Positions 21,441 to 32,282 are shown, counted from the stretch's first letter. The stretch: DNA of 64,000 nt from Ascoidea rubescens DSM 1968 (GCF_001661345.1 NW_017962915.1:248001-312000); one strand, 5' to 3'. Program-made: numbers and translations. The notes: generated by a model from the sequence alone, not told the origin.

Positions 21441-22948
21441 CTCCTAATAATATTAACAATATAAATACACCCATTTCAAAAGTTTTTGATCCGATTATAG
21501 ACTCAGATTTAGACTTGGATACGGATTCAATTTCAAATTTAGACTCAAATCTAAACCCAAATCATAAAAATAAAAATAAAAAAAATGTTACATTTTTATC
21601 CGAATTAAAAGTTTTAACACATTACTCTATTCCTTTAATTATAACTTTTTTATTAGAGCAAATTTTCTCAATTGTTTGTACTATTTCTGTTGGAAGATTA
21701 GGTAAAAATGAATTAGGCGCTTGCTCTTTAGCTTCAATGACAGCTACCATAACTCTAGCTATTTTTGAAGGTATTGCAACCTCTTTAGATACGTTATGCC
21801 CACAAGCTTATGGCGCAGGAAAATATAACTATGTTGGAATCCATATTCAAAGATCCTTTTTTTTCTCTTTATTTTTATTTATCCCCTTTGCATTCTTATG
21901 GTGGAATTCTAGAATTTTTCTCTTATTTTTAATTCCGTTTGAAGATGATTCAAATTTAATTGATTTAACTGTGCTATTTTTAAGAATTTTAATCATTGGT
22001 GTCCCTCCCTATATAGGTTTTGAAAATTTCAAAAGATTTTTACAAGCCCAGGGAATCTTTGAGATTACCACTTATATTTTATTTATTTGCGCTCCAATTA
22101 ATGTTTTTTTAACTTGGTTTTTAGTTTGGCATTCAAAATTCGGGTTAGGTTACATTGGTGCTCCAATTGCTACCGTAATAAACTTCTGGCTAATGTTCAT
22201 TCTTTTAATTCTTTATATTATATTCATTGATGGCAAATTATGCTGGGACGGTTTTACTTTAAAGGCTTTTCAAAATTGGGATACTTTGTTGAACTTTGCT
22301 ATCCCCGGTGTGATAATGCTAGAAGCTGAAAACCTAAGCTATGAAGTGCTTACCCTATTAGCGTCATATTTTGGCACTGCAGAGTTGGCTGCTCAATCAG
22401 CGGCTTCAACTGTAGCATCACTAACTTATATGATGCCCTTTGCTGTGGGTATAGCTTCATCAACTAGAGTTGCCAATTTCATCGGTGCCAAAAAAGCCAA
22501 TCAAAGTAAAATCTCTTGCAAAGTCGGTATTGTTTCATCAATTTTTATCGGTTTGCTAAACTGTTCTATACTATATTTCAGTAGATTTCAACTTGCCTCT
22601 GTTTTCTCTAAAGATGACCAAGTGAAATCCTTAATAACTAATATTTTCCCATTGATATCGGTCATACAAATTTTCGATTCAATCAACTCTGTTTCCGGCT
22701 CGATTTTGAGAGGCCAGGGCCAACAGATAAAGGGCTGCATTATCAATTTTTCCATATACTACTTTGTTGCGATTCCACTCAGTGTTATGTTCGCCTTTTA
22801 TTTCGACTGGCAGTTGATCGGGTTGTGGCTAGGCATTGGGATCGGGTTGTTTCTCATTGCGGCCATACAGAGCTGGTTTGCCATGAACGTTGATTGGGAG
22901 ATGCTAGTCAGCAAAGCCTGCGAGCGAAACGAACTCAAGTTCACCTAG
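20810..22948 (+). CDS. MATE-family transporter (ERC1 / YDR338C type)
   Basis: A 712-residue membrane protein. I start at ATG 20810 because a TATA box lies just upstream, although the frame extends further 5'. The N-terminal 265 residues are cytosolic-looking, Ser/Asn-rich and low complexity, with an Asn run near 21406-21438. The rest is a 12-helix MATE (multidrug and toxin extrusion) core. LSELKVLTHYSIPLIITFLL opens helix 1. SVGRLGKNELGACSLASM, IATSLDTLCPQAYGAGKYN and AAQSAASTVASLTYMMPFAV are MATE signatures. Fungal members exchange cations or protons for organic compounds; S. cerevisiae Erc1 affects ethionine resistance and S-adenosylmethionine accumulation. The choice between the two yeast paralogues cannot be made here. 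Confidence 0.9.
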
Positions 22949-23221
22949 GCTGTCTCACACAACTCCTGTCTCACACAGCTCCGGTCTCATAGCAATAAAC
23001 AGTTATTATATCGAGACCCGTTTTGGGCACAGATTCCCCAAAGCTGATCCAACCGCGTTCCGGGGGGAATCACGTTCTGCCGGTGGCGTTTGTGCGCCAG
23101 CAAAGGACGTTTTTCTTCAGGTGCAGCTGCTGGAGCATCCCAGCTGAAGGCCTTCTATTCTCCTTCCATTTCTGGGCCCAGAGCTGTGCAGTCCACCTTT
23201 GCAGCATATAAATTGTCCAAC
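22949..23221. other. PHO85 promoter, GC-rich
   Basis: This stretch lies between the MATE stop and the PHO85 ATG and is GC-rich at 23020-23190. ATATAAA at about 23206 is only some 15 bases before the ATG, so it is unlikely to direct that start. TTATATC near 23006 is another weak candidate. Confidence 0.4.
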
Positions 23222-24716
23222 ATGTCCTCTAACTTTGTTCAGTATGTTAGGTCTGGCTTTTTTCTTTCTTCTCCTTTTTTCTGTCCTCTTGGGATATAAC
23301 AGCTTGTGTATTACTTGGTTTTCTTTCTATCCAGTGAGGTAGTTTGATCTGCTCTCGTATCCTTCTCTTTTTTCTTTTCTCTCTTTTTCTGATTTTTGCT
23401 CATTTCTTTTCCTATTATTTCTATTTCCCATCGTTTCCCATTATTTTTCCATCCACCAGTTCCTTATTAACATGTATATCGATAGATTGGAAAAATTAGG
23501 CGAAGGTACCTATGCAACTGTCTACAAGGGCCGTAATTCCACAACTGGCACTTTGGTGGCATTGAAAGAAATAAACTTGGATTCTGAAGAAGGCACTCCC
23601 TCCACTGCGATAAGAGAGATATCCTTAATGAAAGAACTAAAACACGAAAATATCGTTTCACTATACGATGTTATTCACACCGAAAAAAAATTAACCTTAG
23701 TTTTTGAATATATGGACAAAGATTTGAAGAAATATATGGACACCCAAGGTCACAACGGTGCTTTGGATCCTCCAATTGTTAAATCATTCATGTTTCAATT
23801 ATTGAAAGGTATAATGTTTTGCCACGATAATAGGGTTCTCCACCGAGACTTGAAACCTCAAAACTTATTAATCAACTCAAAGGGCGAATTAAAACTAGGT
23901 GATTTCGGTTTAGCTAGAGCATTTGGTATTCCTGTTAACACTTTTTCAAATGAGGTGGTCACCCTTTGGTACAGAGCACCCGATGTTCTTATGGGCTCGA
24001 AAAACTATTCAACTTCAATTGATATTTGGTCTGCGGGTTGTATTTTAGCTGAAATGTTTACTGGTAGACCACTATTCCAAGGTTCATCGAACGACGATCA
24101 ATTGATAACTATTTTTAAAATCATGGGAACTCCAAATGAAAGAACATGGCCAGGTGTATCTCAATTACCAAATTATAAACAAAATTTCGATTTGTATTTA
24201 CAAACTGATTTAGCTCAAATCATCCAAGGTATTCATCCATTGGCTTTAAATTTATTAAACTCTCTTTTACAAATGAAACCCGAAACACGAATAAGTGCAA
24301 GAAGTGCTTTGAACCACCAGTGGTTTGCTGAATATTATCAAGTCAATGTCAACGTAAACGTTTCACCCAATACTAATGATATCTACAACCCAATCAACCC
24401 AATCAATTCGTTAGGCTCAATTAATCATGGTGGGTATCAACAAGCTCAACAGCAGCAGCAACAACAAAATTTACAGCAAATTCAACATGCTCAACAAATC
24501 CAACATGCGCAACAATCCCAAGGCCAACAAAATCAATATATGAATCCCTATCAGGTTCAACAAGTTCAACAAGTTCAACAAGCTCAACAACATTATGTTC
24601 AACAACAACAGCAATTGCCCAATATGATACCTGGAAATGTAATAAATTCCAATGATTACAATCAATACCAAGCTTATCAACAACAGCAACAATACCGCAT
24701 GAATAAAATGGTTTAA
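23222..24716 (+). CDS. PHO85: Cyclin-dependent kinase Pho85, 5' intron, Gln-rich tail
   Basis: Exon 1 is 23222-23241 (20 nt) and exon 2 is 23486-24716. The intron (244 nt) has GTATGT, TATTAAC at 23465-23471 and TAG at 23483-23485. The spliced product of 416 residues begins [20 protein letters not shown], matching S. cerevisiae Pho85, which also has an intron after about six codons. The ATG at 23472 that gives an open frame lies inside the intron, overlapping its branch-point region. Kinase landmarks: Gly loop GEGTYATV 12-19, K34, PSTAIRE 45-51, HRDLKPQN 126-133, DFG 146-148. The kinase domain ends near 292. A further 120 or so Gln/Asn-rich residues ([11 protein letters not shown], repeated QVQQ units) follow, absent from the 305-residue S. 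cerevisiae protein. Pho85 with its cyclins controls phosphate, glycogen and cell-cycle signalling. Confidence 0.93.
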
Positions 24717-25113
24717 TAAATTATTTTTGAATGCCAAATTGTTTTTTGTTTGTTTATATTACTTTTTATATCTTAATTTTTTGATCTTGATTTTTCAATC
24801 TCGATTTTTTTCTAATGACAGGCCTTTGAACTGCCTTACAATTTATAATTTTTTATTGTGAAGTTAAGCATTAATTCTTTGAAATAGATGATTTTTTTGT
24901 TCTGAGTATCCTGGTATCTTAGTATAGTATCTTAGTATAGTATCTTAGTATAGTATTTTAGTATAGTATTTGGTATTTTAGTATTTTAATATCTTAATAC
25001 TTTAATTTCTTCGATTGTTCGTATTGAAAAAAAAAACTATTTATTGATGTATTCCTATTATTTACAGATGAAATGAAATGAAATGGACAAATAAATAAAT
25101 AAATAAATACAAT
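24717..25113. other. Convergent intergenic with 13-bp tandem repeat
   Basis: AT-rich, between the 3' ends of PHO85 and the NDUFAF2-like gene. Four head-to-tail copies of a 13-base unit, GTATCTTAGTATA (last copy slightly changed), lie at 24914-24965. Nothing coding. Confidence 0.75.
24914..24965 (+). repeat. 13-bp tandem repeat, four copies
   Basis: The unit GTATCTTAGTATA is repeated four times; the fourth copy has T in place of C. A shorter degenerate copy follows. Confidence 0.85.
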
Positions 25114-25719
25114 TCACCTTCTAGGCTTAATAAACGCTGATTCAATTGGATTATCATTCGCTTTTTTCTTTTCAGCAAATCTAACATTTTTCAGTCGATC
25201 AGTATTATTAGTCTTTGGATTATTAGTCTTTAGATTATTAGTTGGATTTGATCCAGATTCCTTTTTAGGATTTACACTGGACGATTTGATCTGATATTGG
25301 TTTGTTAATTGATTCAAATTGTCAGATATAGAAGGGTTATTGTTATTCAATGGCATGTTTGAACCATTTGTCCATCTTTCGTCGGCTTGTTTTGCTAGTA
25401 TTTTCATAGCTTGCTGTCTTTGAACATCAGCAAGTAGTTCAGTTAAAGTTGGATGCCTAGTTCTCGTATATCTCAACCACTGCATCCATTGAGTGGGTAT
25501 TTCTTGTTTTTCAAAATGTTTTCTGTTATCTCTATAATGGATGATTCTCCGTAATCTTTGATTAGCATTGATATTTTCAAGAAAAAATTCCCAGTAAGTA
25601 TTGCCATTTAAATCGTAGCCAATAAAGAATTTTTTTCGAAAGGGAACGTTTCTCAAGGACCTCCATCTATGCCATATTCTTTGGAAGGGAGTGACTTTAC
25701 CAGCAAGTGGATCCATCAT
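25114..25719 (-). CDS. Complex I assembly factor, NDUFAF2/mimitin-like (N7BM family)
   Basis: A 201-residue protein in the NDUFA12/NDUFAF2 family. Residues about 12-90 contain the family pattern: WHRWRSLRNVPFRKKFFIGYD, then LNGNTYWEF, RLRRIIHYRD, IPTQWMQWLRYTRTRHPTL. The long C-terminal extension after the conserved core, rich in Asn/Lys, fits the assembly-factor branch rather than the structural subunit NDUFA12. Known members act in the mitochondrial matrix on late assembly intermediates of NADH:ubiquinone oxidoreductase. Its presence implies the organism has respiratory complex I, unlike Saccharomyces. The N-terminus lacks a clear presequence, so import signals may be internal. It is divergent from the PLP-enzyme gene across 424 bases. 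Confidence 0.82.
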   Translation of the reverse strand: MMDPLAGKVTPFQRIWHRWRSLRNVPFRKKFFIGYDLNGNTYWEFFLENINANQRLRRIIHYRDNRKHFEKQEIPTQWMQWLRYTRTRHPTLTELLADVQRQQAMKILAKQADERWTNGSNMPLNNNNPSISDNLNQLTNQYQIKSSSVNPKKESGSNPTNNLKTNNPKTNNTDRLKNVRFAEKKKANDNPIESAFIKPRR

Positions 25720-26143
25720 TAAACCTGATCAACAGCTGGAAGTGATAAAACATCGAGAACAGATCGAGAAGATCGCTTGTTTTGCAGAACTCAACCGGCT
25801 CACGTGCGCATTCTTGGAAAGCCTTTCCACACTTTTCAATAAGCAGTCTGGGGTTTGTGTGATCTGGGGGTTTGCGGAGTCGTGCTCGCACGTTAATTTG
25901 GCAAAGAGGTGTCGGATCGAATCACTACGAAAGAGTAGAGGAAGAGCGTAAAGAGATTGGGAGAATTGAGAGGTGAGAGGTGAATGGTGGGATAATTTAA
26001 ATTAAAGATTACAAATAAGCTTTTTGTATATAAGAATTGGTCCCCAGTTGGAAGATTTTGTTTCTTAAATTTCTTTTTGTTTGGGTAAACCAGGTATTTT
26101 GGCATTGGAGAACTGGGTTATCAAGATTGTGCAATTAAAAAAA
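25720..26143. promoter_or_regulatory. Divergent promoter with CACGTG and TATA
   Basis: Shared by the complex I factor and the sulfur-amino-acid-type PLP enzyme. A CACGTG (25801-25806) sits near its middle. In yeasts Cbf1 binds this hexamer at sulfur and respiratory genes. TATATAAG at 26027-26034 faces the plus-strand gene, 110 bases before its ATG. Confidence 0.5.
26027..26034 (+). promoter_or_regulatory. TATA box of the PLP-enzyme gene
   Basis: TATATAAG located 110 bases upstream of ATG 26144. Confidence 0.6.
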
Positions 26144-27281
26144 ATGACTGGTATTCAAACTACGTTAATTCATGGAGCAGATTCGATTTATGAACGAGTA
26201 TCGGATGTTGTTCCACCAATCAATGTTTCCACTACATTCAAGTATCCTCAAAAGGTTGAAGAGTTGATTCCAGTTGATGATCAATCTATCGATAGTATAG
26301 CAGGAAGTGGCAATTTCATTTATTCCAGGTTATCGCATCCCAATAGTGAAGCACTTGAATTGACATTTAAGAAATTGTTTGGGAAAGATGTTGTTGTTTA
26401 TTCGTCTGGATTGGCGGCGTTCAATGCGATTTTATTTCATTACTCGCCCAAGAGGATTTTCATTGACCATTGTTATGCTGGTTGTCATGGGATAGTCAAT
26501 TTGTTCAAAAGATTTGGACTAAAGGAGTTTGGGGTGAGTGAAGAAGAGTTGAAGGAAAATCTATCGCAGGGAGATTTGATTCATATTGAAACACCAGTTA
26601 ATCCTGAGGGAACCAGTTATGATATTGAGTATTTTACAAAGATTGCACATGAAAGAGGAGCATATGTCTCAGTTGACTCTACGTTTGCGCCATTTCCACT
26701 ACAAGATCCATTTTTATTTGAAGCCGATATTGTTATGCATTCAGCTACAAAGTACTATGGGGGACATTCAGATTTGTTGTCGGGTTTGTTAGTCGTTAAG
26801 GATGACAAGATTAAAGCTGAGCTTGTGTTTGATAGAGTTTATCTTGGTACAAACATTGGAAATTTAGAGAGTTATTTATTAATTAGATCATTGAGAACCT
26901 TTAAGATGAGAATCGAGGTTCAATCTAAGAACTGTGAAAAATTGGTTAAATATTTAAACGATAATAAAGAAGGGAAATTCAGTAAGGTTATTGATAAAAT
27001 CTATCATTCAAGTTTACAAAAGGAGGAATTTGTTGCAAGACAATTACCAAATGGATATGGACCAGTTTTCTCAATTGATTTAGTTAGTGAGGATTTTGCT
27101 AAAAGATTAGCAGCAAACTTGAAATATTTTCAACACGCTACAAGTCTTGGAGGAGTTGAGAGTTTGATTGAATGGAGAGCATTAAGTGCACCTAAAATCA
27201 GAAGAACATTGGTTCGAATCTCAGTTGGATGTGAAGAAATCGAAGATTTAATTGAGGATATAGAGCAGGGATTATTATCCT

Positions 27282-27286
<5 letters not shown>
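26144..27286 (+). CDS. Cys/Met metabolism PLP-dependent enzyme, YHR112C-like
   Basis: A 380-residue fold-type I PLP enzyme starting at ATG 26144 (MTGIQTTLIHGADSIYE). The open frame upstream has only a TTG. It aligns throughout with S. cerevisiae YHR112C: DVVPPINVSTTFKYP, VYSSGLAAFNAILFHY, HATSLGGVESLIEWRA. The PLP-binding lysine is K203 in HSATKYYGGHSD, and the PLP-contacting Asp is in SVDSTFAPFPLQ. The family includes cystathionine beta-lyase and gamma-synthase. The exact reaction of the YHR112C branch has not been settled to my knowledge, so I give no symbol. A CACGTG in its promoter fits sulfur control. Confidence 0.9.
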
Positions 27287-27314
<28 letters not shown>

Positions 27315-27418
27315 AGATAACAAGATAACAAGACAATAAAATAACAAGATAGTAAGACAATGAAATAACGGAGCTAAATATTAAATAGAATTAAATAGAA
27401 TTAAATATTAAATGGATA
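27287..27418. other. Short convergent intergenic
   Basis: An A run and AACAAGATA repeats separate the stops of the PLP enzyme and YPT35. Nothing coding. Confidence 0.6.
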
Positions 27419-28153
27419 TTAATTATTAATAAAATTTTTGATTATAGTTGAAGAGCTAAAAACTGGATTGAGAATAATTGACGATAAAAAAAATTGTAGA
27501 GATTTTCTTCTTTTATTTATAAATTCTGTATTAAAATTATTGTTTTTATTTTTATTATTTTTATTATTATTTTTATTATTTTTATTATTTTGATTATTTT
27601 GATTATTTTGATTATTATTTAACAAATTGAGATTGAGATTAAGATTGAGATTGAGATTGAGATTGAAGTTGATGTAATTGAAATTTTTTGGTGGTAAATT
27701 AGGTATCTGATCAGCCTTGTTAGGGTAATTGATTAATAATTCTTTTCTCAAATTAAGGAAATCATTATACCTCTTATGGATTGTGATTATGGAATTATTC
27801 TTTGTCTCGATCTTGATAGTGTATGTAGTAAATTTCTTGAACTGGCTTGATAATAAGTTTGAAGTCGAGTTGCCATTAATTATGATTGCATCACCTATTA
27901 TGACATTTTTCGCCCATGATTCGTTATCGGTGACGTCGTTATTGATCCTATTGTTCTGATCGATTTGGTTTATCTTGTTGTTCTGGCTGATTTGATCTGA
28001 ATGAGAAATCTCAGTAGTGTGAGCCATATCAGACGAAGCACTGTTCTTGGTATTGGAGTGATCTAAGAGCTGGATGGGGGGACTGAGATAGAACGTGAAG
28101 TCCCTTGAGTTTTTCTGGAGACTTCTCTTGGGTTTGGCTGTGTTGGCGCTCAT
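27419..28153 (-). CDS. YPT35: PX-domain protein Ypt35
   Basis: A 244-residue protein. Residues about 83-244 form a PX (phosphoinositide-binding) domain. NVIIGDAIIING and FTTYTIKIETK are the first strands. HKRYNDFLNLRKELL holds the lipid-contacting Arg128-Tyr129. LPPKNF is the proline motif, and RRKSLQFFLSSIILNPVF is the last helix pair. S. cerevisiae Ypt35 is an endosomal/vacuolar PX protein that recruits Vps13 to membrane contact sites. An odd insertion of alternating Asn-Leu and Asn-Gln/Asn-Lys repeats (about residues 160-208) sits between the proline motif and the last helices. It is encoded by simple repeats at 27530-27680. The first codons are GC-richer. It is divergent from ACS2. Confidence 0.85.
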   Translation of the reverse strand: MSANTAKPKRSLQKNSRDFTFYLSPPIQLLDHSNTKNSASSDMAHTTEISHSDQISQNNKINQIDQNNRINNDVTDNESWAKNVIIGDAIIINGNSTSNLLSSQFKKFTTYTIKIETKNNSIITIHKRYNDFLNLRKELLINYPNKADQIPNLPPKNFNYINFNLNLNLNLNLNLNLLNNNQNNQNNQNNKNNKNNNKNNKNKNNNFNTEFINKRRKSLQFFLSSIILNPVFSSSTIIKNFINN

Positions 28154-28931
28154 TTCCTCAGCACTGAGCTTCGAGCCACGAGCAGCAGAAGCAACACAGG
28201 CAGCTGGAGCATATATCTCTGGCCTGCCGCGCGGTCACGAACGATGGGACCTGGGAAAACGTGCTCCACACGCAGCTCGAGCCACCAGCTCCGTGGTTCC
28301 ACAGCGCCAGCGAGTCCCGAGCTTGTGGGAAGAGCCCTGTGTCTTGGAGGTTGCAAGATGATGGCACCTCACATGCCGCTGCCGCTGCACTTCCAGGCCC
28401 AGCTTCAGCTGCTTTAGCTGCTCCAGCTGCTCTGGCTGCTGTGGGCCTGGGGACGTGTGGAAAAACCAGCACAAAGAACCGGCCTTGCTGCCTTCGGCCC
28501 TAGCGTCCTATGGTAGCCGTTCCATTTCTAAGGCGGTGAGACCTTTGGGTGCTCCTCTCCAGTGGAAGAACGGAATTCCTGCTTTTTTATCTCCAGCAAA
28601 CTGCGCACCAGCACAATTCTGCTGCTGCAACCGTCCCGCGCTCGTGGGTTTTATCCACTTCTCCCCCGCTCCTCCAATTAAGTCTATTTTGTTCTCTCTG
28701 CTCGTATACCTCGTGCTGCCCTATCTGTCCAATTTCTGCCGTTTTCTCGGCCCGGTTTACTCTTGTCCCGTCATCTACACAGACCTTGCGTTGTTTTTTC
28801 GCTGCTCAACGAAATCCCATAGCATTTCTGCGAAATCTGCGAAAAACCGGCATCTCGTTCCAACCATCTTGCTCGAAATCTGGAGATGTCCCACGTGAGC
28901 TCCCGTCGCTCAGGTCCCGATCTCTCTCTTA
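28154..28931. promoter_or_regulatory. GC-rich island and ACS2 / YPT35 divergent promoter
   Basis: About 750 bases markedly richer in G+C than the surroundings, rich in CAGC/GCTG. Many overlapping frames (for example 28455-28898) appear only because stop codons are scarce. CACGTG lies at 28892-28897, some 35 bases before the ACS2 TATA box. Confidence 0.5.
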
Positions 28932-28939
28932 TATATAAA
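28932..28939 (+). promoter_or_regulatory. TATA box of ACS2
   Basis: TATATAAA lies 966 bases before the ACS2 ATG but only about 155 bases before a good 5' splice site. The intervening leader has no ATG that I can find, which supports a spliced leader. Confidence 0.6.
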
Positions 28940-29093
28940 GCATCACCAACAACCTCTTTTTCTTCTAAACGATCAACTATCTCTTCTTCTTTTCCTTTGT
29001 ATAAATAAAATTCCTCTTGATCAATTCCATATTCTTCTTCTTTTTTCTTTCCTTGGTATCTCTTTCTTTCACTAATTCTTTCGTCCTTTAAAG

Positions 29094-29904
29094 GTATGTT
29101 GGCTTCAAAGTCTATTTAAGCTTAATTTTTCTCACTCCTGAGTTTTGTTTTGTTCCTTTCAATAACATACACCCATTTCTTCACTTTCGAGTGGAGAACT
29201 TTATTCCACCTTTCTTTAATTTCAAGCTCAAAAGGAACTATTTGTTCACTCACCCAAACACATCATCCTTTTCCTATTATATCCTCTCTGTATTCTGTAT
29301 AATTTTCAATTATTCTACAGTACTCTCCAATAGTATCTCATACTACTTAAATTATTCTTGGTTTACATTTCACTACTGTAATCTTTCCTTATTGATTTTT
29401 TCGATTTCACTTTAAAACCAATATCATCATTTATCATAATAACATCAAAACTCAATTTTTTCTCTTTTTTCTGCAGCTCTGGCTTTTCAACCGAGATTTC
29501 TCAATTTTTTTCATTTACTAACTTTTTTTTTCCATCACTCAATTGATCAAAATTACAATTCAATACAAATGAGGAATTTCAAAAGAATTCAAATCATCAG
29601 AAAATCAAAAATTATAATCCATAAGCCGAGAATCACAGCCCAAAAAGTAAAACAATAGAAATGCAATAAAAATAATAAAAATATAATAAAGTAGCATAAT
29701 TAGACAACCTTTTTCAAGCTTCGAGCTATTTGTTTAATTTTTATTTTTTGGTTTCTGCTTTTGAAACATGTCTTGGATTATCAGCACTATTTCCTCATTT
29801 GTATTGTATATGTATCTTGTACTAAATTCGTTATTGATTTTATCAAAATCTAATTTTTCTTTATTTTTTGTTTTTCCTTTTTTGTTTTTTTTCTTAACCC
29901 TTAG
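29094..29904 (+). other. Probable leader intron of ACS2
   Basis: GTATGT at 29094 follows an ATG-free, pyrimidine-rich leader. The 3' end is a long T-rich tract ending CTTAACCCTTAG, directly abutting the ATG at 29905. Candidate branch sites are TACTAAA near 29819 and CTTAAC close to the acceptor. A TACTAAC near 29516 could serve a nearer acceptor, so the exact 3' end is less certain than the 5' end. Unspliced, this leader would carry several upstream ATGs. Confidence 0.55.
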
Positions 29905-31959
29905 ATGACTTTACAACACCAAGTAGTTCATGAAGCTAATAACCTAGTTGCTCGCTCAACTCCAAAAGAATTCTTCCAAAATCAACCAGAAGAATCCTTT
30001 TGTAAAGATCTCGCTCAATATAAAGAATTACACAAACAGTCAATCGAAAATCCTGAAAAATTCTTTGGTGATTTTGCTAATCAATTATTAGACTGGGATA
30101 AACCATTTGTTAAAGCTAAAAATGGTCACTTGAGAAGTGGTGATGCCTCTTGGTTCTTGGGTGGTAAATTAAACGCTTCCTTCAACTGTGTTGATCGTCA
30201 TGCTTTTAACACTCCTGATAAAGTAGCTATAATCTACGAAGCTGATGAAGAAACTGAATCCCCAGTCAAATTAACCTATGCTGATTTGTTATCCGAAGTC
30301 TCAAAAGTAGCTGCTATTTTGAGCGATTGGGGCGTCAAAAAGGGTGATAGAGTTGCCATCTATTTGCCAATGATTCCAGCTGCTATAATTGCAATTCTTG
30401 CTGTTGTTAGATTAGGTGCTGTGCACTCAATTGTCTTTGCTGGTTTCTCTGCTGCTTCTCTAAGAGACAGAATAGTGGACTGTGACGCCAAAGTTATTAT
30501 CACCTCCGATGAAGGAAAAAGAGCCTCAAAGGTCATTCACTCAAAAAAAATCGTTGATACTGCTATTGATGGCTTGTCAGTAGTTGAAAAAGTCTTAGTC
30601 TTTCAAAGAACTGCTGCCTCAAATATTCCAATGAAATTTGGCAGAGACTTTTGGTGGCACGAGGAAGCTAAAAAATTCAGCGGTTACTTCCCTCCAACCT
30701 CTGTTGATTCTGAAGACCCTCTATTCTTATTGTATACCTCTGGTTCCACCGGTTCTCCAAAGGGTGTTGTTCATTCAACCGCTGGTTATCTTTTAGGCGC
30801 TGCCTTAACTACTCGTTACGTCTTTGACATCCATCAACAAGATATCTTGTTCACTGCTGGTGATGTTGGTTGGATTACCGGTCATACTTATGCTTGTTAT
30901 GGGCCTTTATTATTAGGTTGCGCTACAATCATCTTTGAAAGTACCCCAACTTATCCTGATATTGGTAGATACTGGAGAATTGTTCAACGTCACAAAGCTA
31001 CTCATTTTTACGTTGCTCCAACAGCTTTAAGATTAATTAAACAATTAGGTGAATCGGCTATCGCCAAATATGATATTTCATCTTTAAGAACCTTAGGTTC
31101 TGTCGGTGAACCAATTGCTCCTGAATTATGGCAATGGTATGACGAAAAAATCGGTCAAGGTAGATGTCACATTGCTGATACATACTGGCAAACTGAATCT
31201 GGTTGTCACTTAATTGCTCCATTAGCTGGTGCTGTTCCAACCAAACCTGGTTCTGCTACTGTTCCATTTTTCGGTATTGATGCTGCTATTATTGATCCAG
31301 TTTCCGGTAAAGAATTAAAAGGCAATGATGTTGCTGGTGTTTTAGCTATCAAAAACTCCTGGCCATCAATGGCAAGAAGTGTCTTTAGAAACCACGACAG
31401 ATATATTGACACATACTTAAAACCTTATCCAGGCTACTACTTTACAGGTGATGGTGCTGGTAGAGATAACGACGGTTACTACTGGATTAGAGGTAGAGTC
31501 GATGATGTCGTCAACGTTTCTGGTCACAGATTATCAACTGCAGAAATCGAAGCTGCTTTATTAGAACACAGCGGTGTCTCAGAAGCTGCAGTGGTCGGTA
31601 TCCATGACGATTTAACTGGCCAAGCTGTTGTTGCCTTTGTTGGATTAAAGGAAGGTTACTTGGTCTCAAGAATTAAAGAAAGCGAATCTAAAGGTGATCA
31701 CATCACTTTAACCCAATTAAGACAAGAGTTAAGAATTAAAATTAGAGCTGAAATTGGTCCATTTGCTGCTCCAAAAACAGTTATTGTTGTTCCAGATTTA
31801 CCAAAAACCAGATCCGGTAAGATAATGAGAAGAATTTTAAGAAAAATTATTTCAAATGAAGCTGATCAAATTGGTGATACTTCAACTTTAAGCAACCCAA
31901 GCGCAGTTGAAAAAATTATAACTTCAGTCGATGAACAATTTTTCAACTTTAAAAAATAA
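29905..31959 (+). CDS. ACS2: Acetyl-CoA synthetase (AMP-forming), Acs2 type
   Basis: A 684-residue nucleocytosolic acetyl-CoA synthetase making acetyl-CoA from acetate, ATP and CoA via acetyl-AMP. The AMP-binding P-loop [11 protein letters not shown] begins at residue 277. Adenylation motifs follow: [35 protein letters not shown]. The catalytic, acetylation-regulated lysine is K639 in [11 protein letters not shown]. The N-terminus ([15 protein letters not shown]) and overall alignment favour Acs2 over Acs1. The gene ends FFNFKK with no peroxisomal SKL. Codon use is strongly biased to TTA/TTG for Leu and AGA for Arg, as in well-expressed genes. Acs2 supplies acetyl-CoA for lipids and histone acetylation, linking it to NuA4 (EAF1 in this window), though no direct coupling is shown. 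Confidence 0.96.
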   Translation: MTLQHQVVHEANNLVARSTPKEFFQNQPEESFCKDLAQYKELHKQSIENPEKFFGDFANQLLDWDKPFVKAKNGHLRSGDASWFLGGKLNASFNCVDRHAFNTPDKVAIIYEADEETESPVKLTYADLLSEVSKVAAILSDWGVKKGDRVAIYLPMIPAAIIAILAVVRLGAVHSIVFAGFSAASLRDRIVDCDAKVIITSDEGKRASKVIHSKKIVDTAIDGLSVVEKVLVFQRTAASNIPMKFGRDFWWHEEAKKFSGYFPPTSVDSEDPLFLLYTSGSTGSPKGVVHSTAGYLLGAALTTRYVFDIHQQDILFTAGDVGWITGHTYACYGPLLLGCATIIFESTPTYPDIGRYWRIVQRHKATHFYVAPTALRLIKQLGESAIAKYDISSLRTLGSVGEPIAPELWQWYDEKIGQGRCHIADTYWQTESGCHLIAPLAGAVPTKPGSATVPFFGIDAAIIDPVSGKELKGNDVAGVLAIKNSWPSMARSVFRNHDRYIDTYLKPYPGYYFTGDGAGRDNDGYYWIRGRVDDVVNVSGHRLSTAEIEAALLEHSGVSEAAVVGIHDDLTGQAVVAFVGLKEGYLVSRIKESESKGDHITLTQLRQELRIKIRAEIGPFAAPKTVIVVPDLPKTRSGKIMRRILRKIISNEADQIGDTSTLSNPSAVEKIITSVDEQFFNFKK

Positions 31960-32246
31960 AATAATTGATTAAGAAATAAAATTCCTAATCTGATACTGTG
32001 TTTTTTTCTTTTTTTTTTCTATTTTTTGTGATATTTTCAATTATCTCATATTTTATATTATTTATAATTTATTATCTCTTAATTTCTACTTTTTTATTTT
32101 TGATTTTTATTTTTCAATTCAATTCAAATAATTATTTTGAAGTGCTGACGAGTTGCTATATAGTTTTTGAGTATAAATATCAATTTTAATTATAATTTTA
32201 ATTATAAATTCAAGTATACAATTAGAAGTAAATTAACAGCTGTAAA

Positions 32247-32282
<36 letters not shown>

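Noticed and set aside
27212-27224. GGTTCGAATCTC resembling a tRNA T-arm
   Set aside because: It lies inside the conserved C-terminal coding sequence of the YHR112C-like gene.
28455-28898. Overlapping plus-strand frames upstream of ACS2
   Set aside because: Several frames are open at once in the same GC-rich island; none has a protein-like pattern, and the ACS2 TATA box and leader overlap or follow them.
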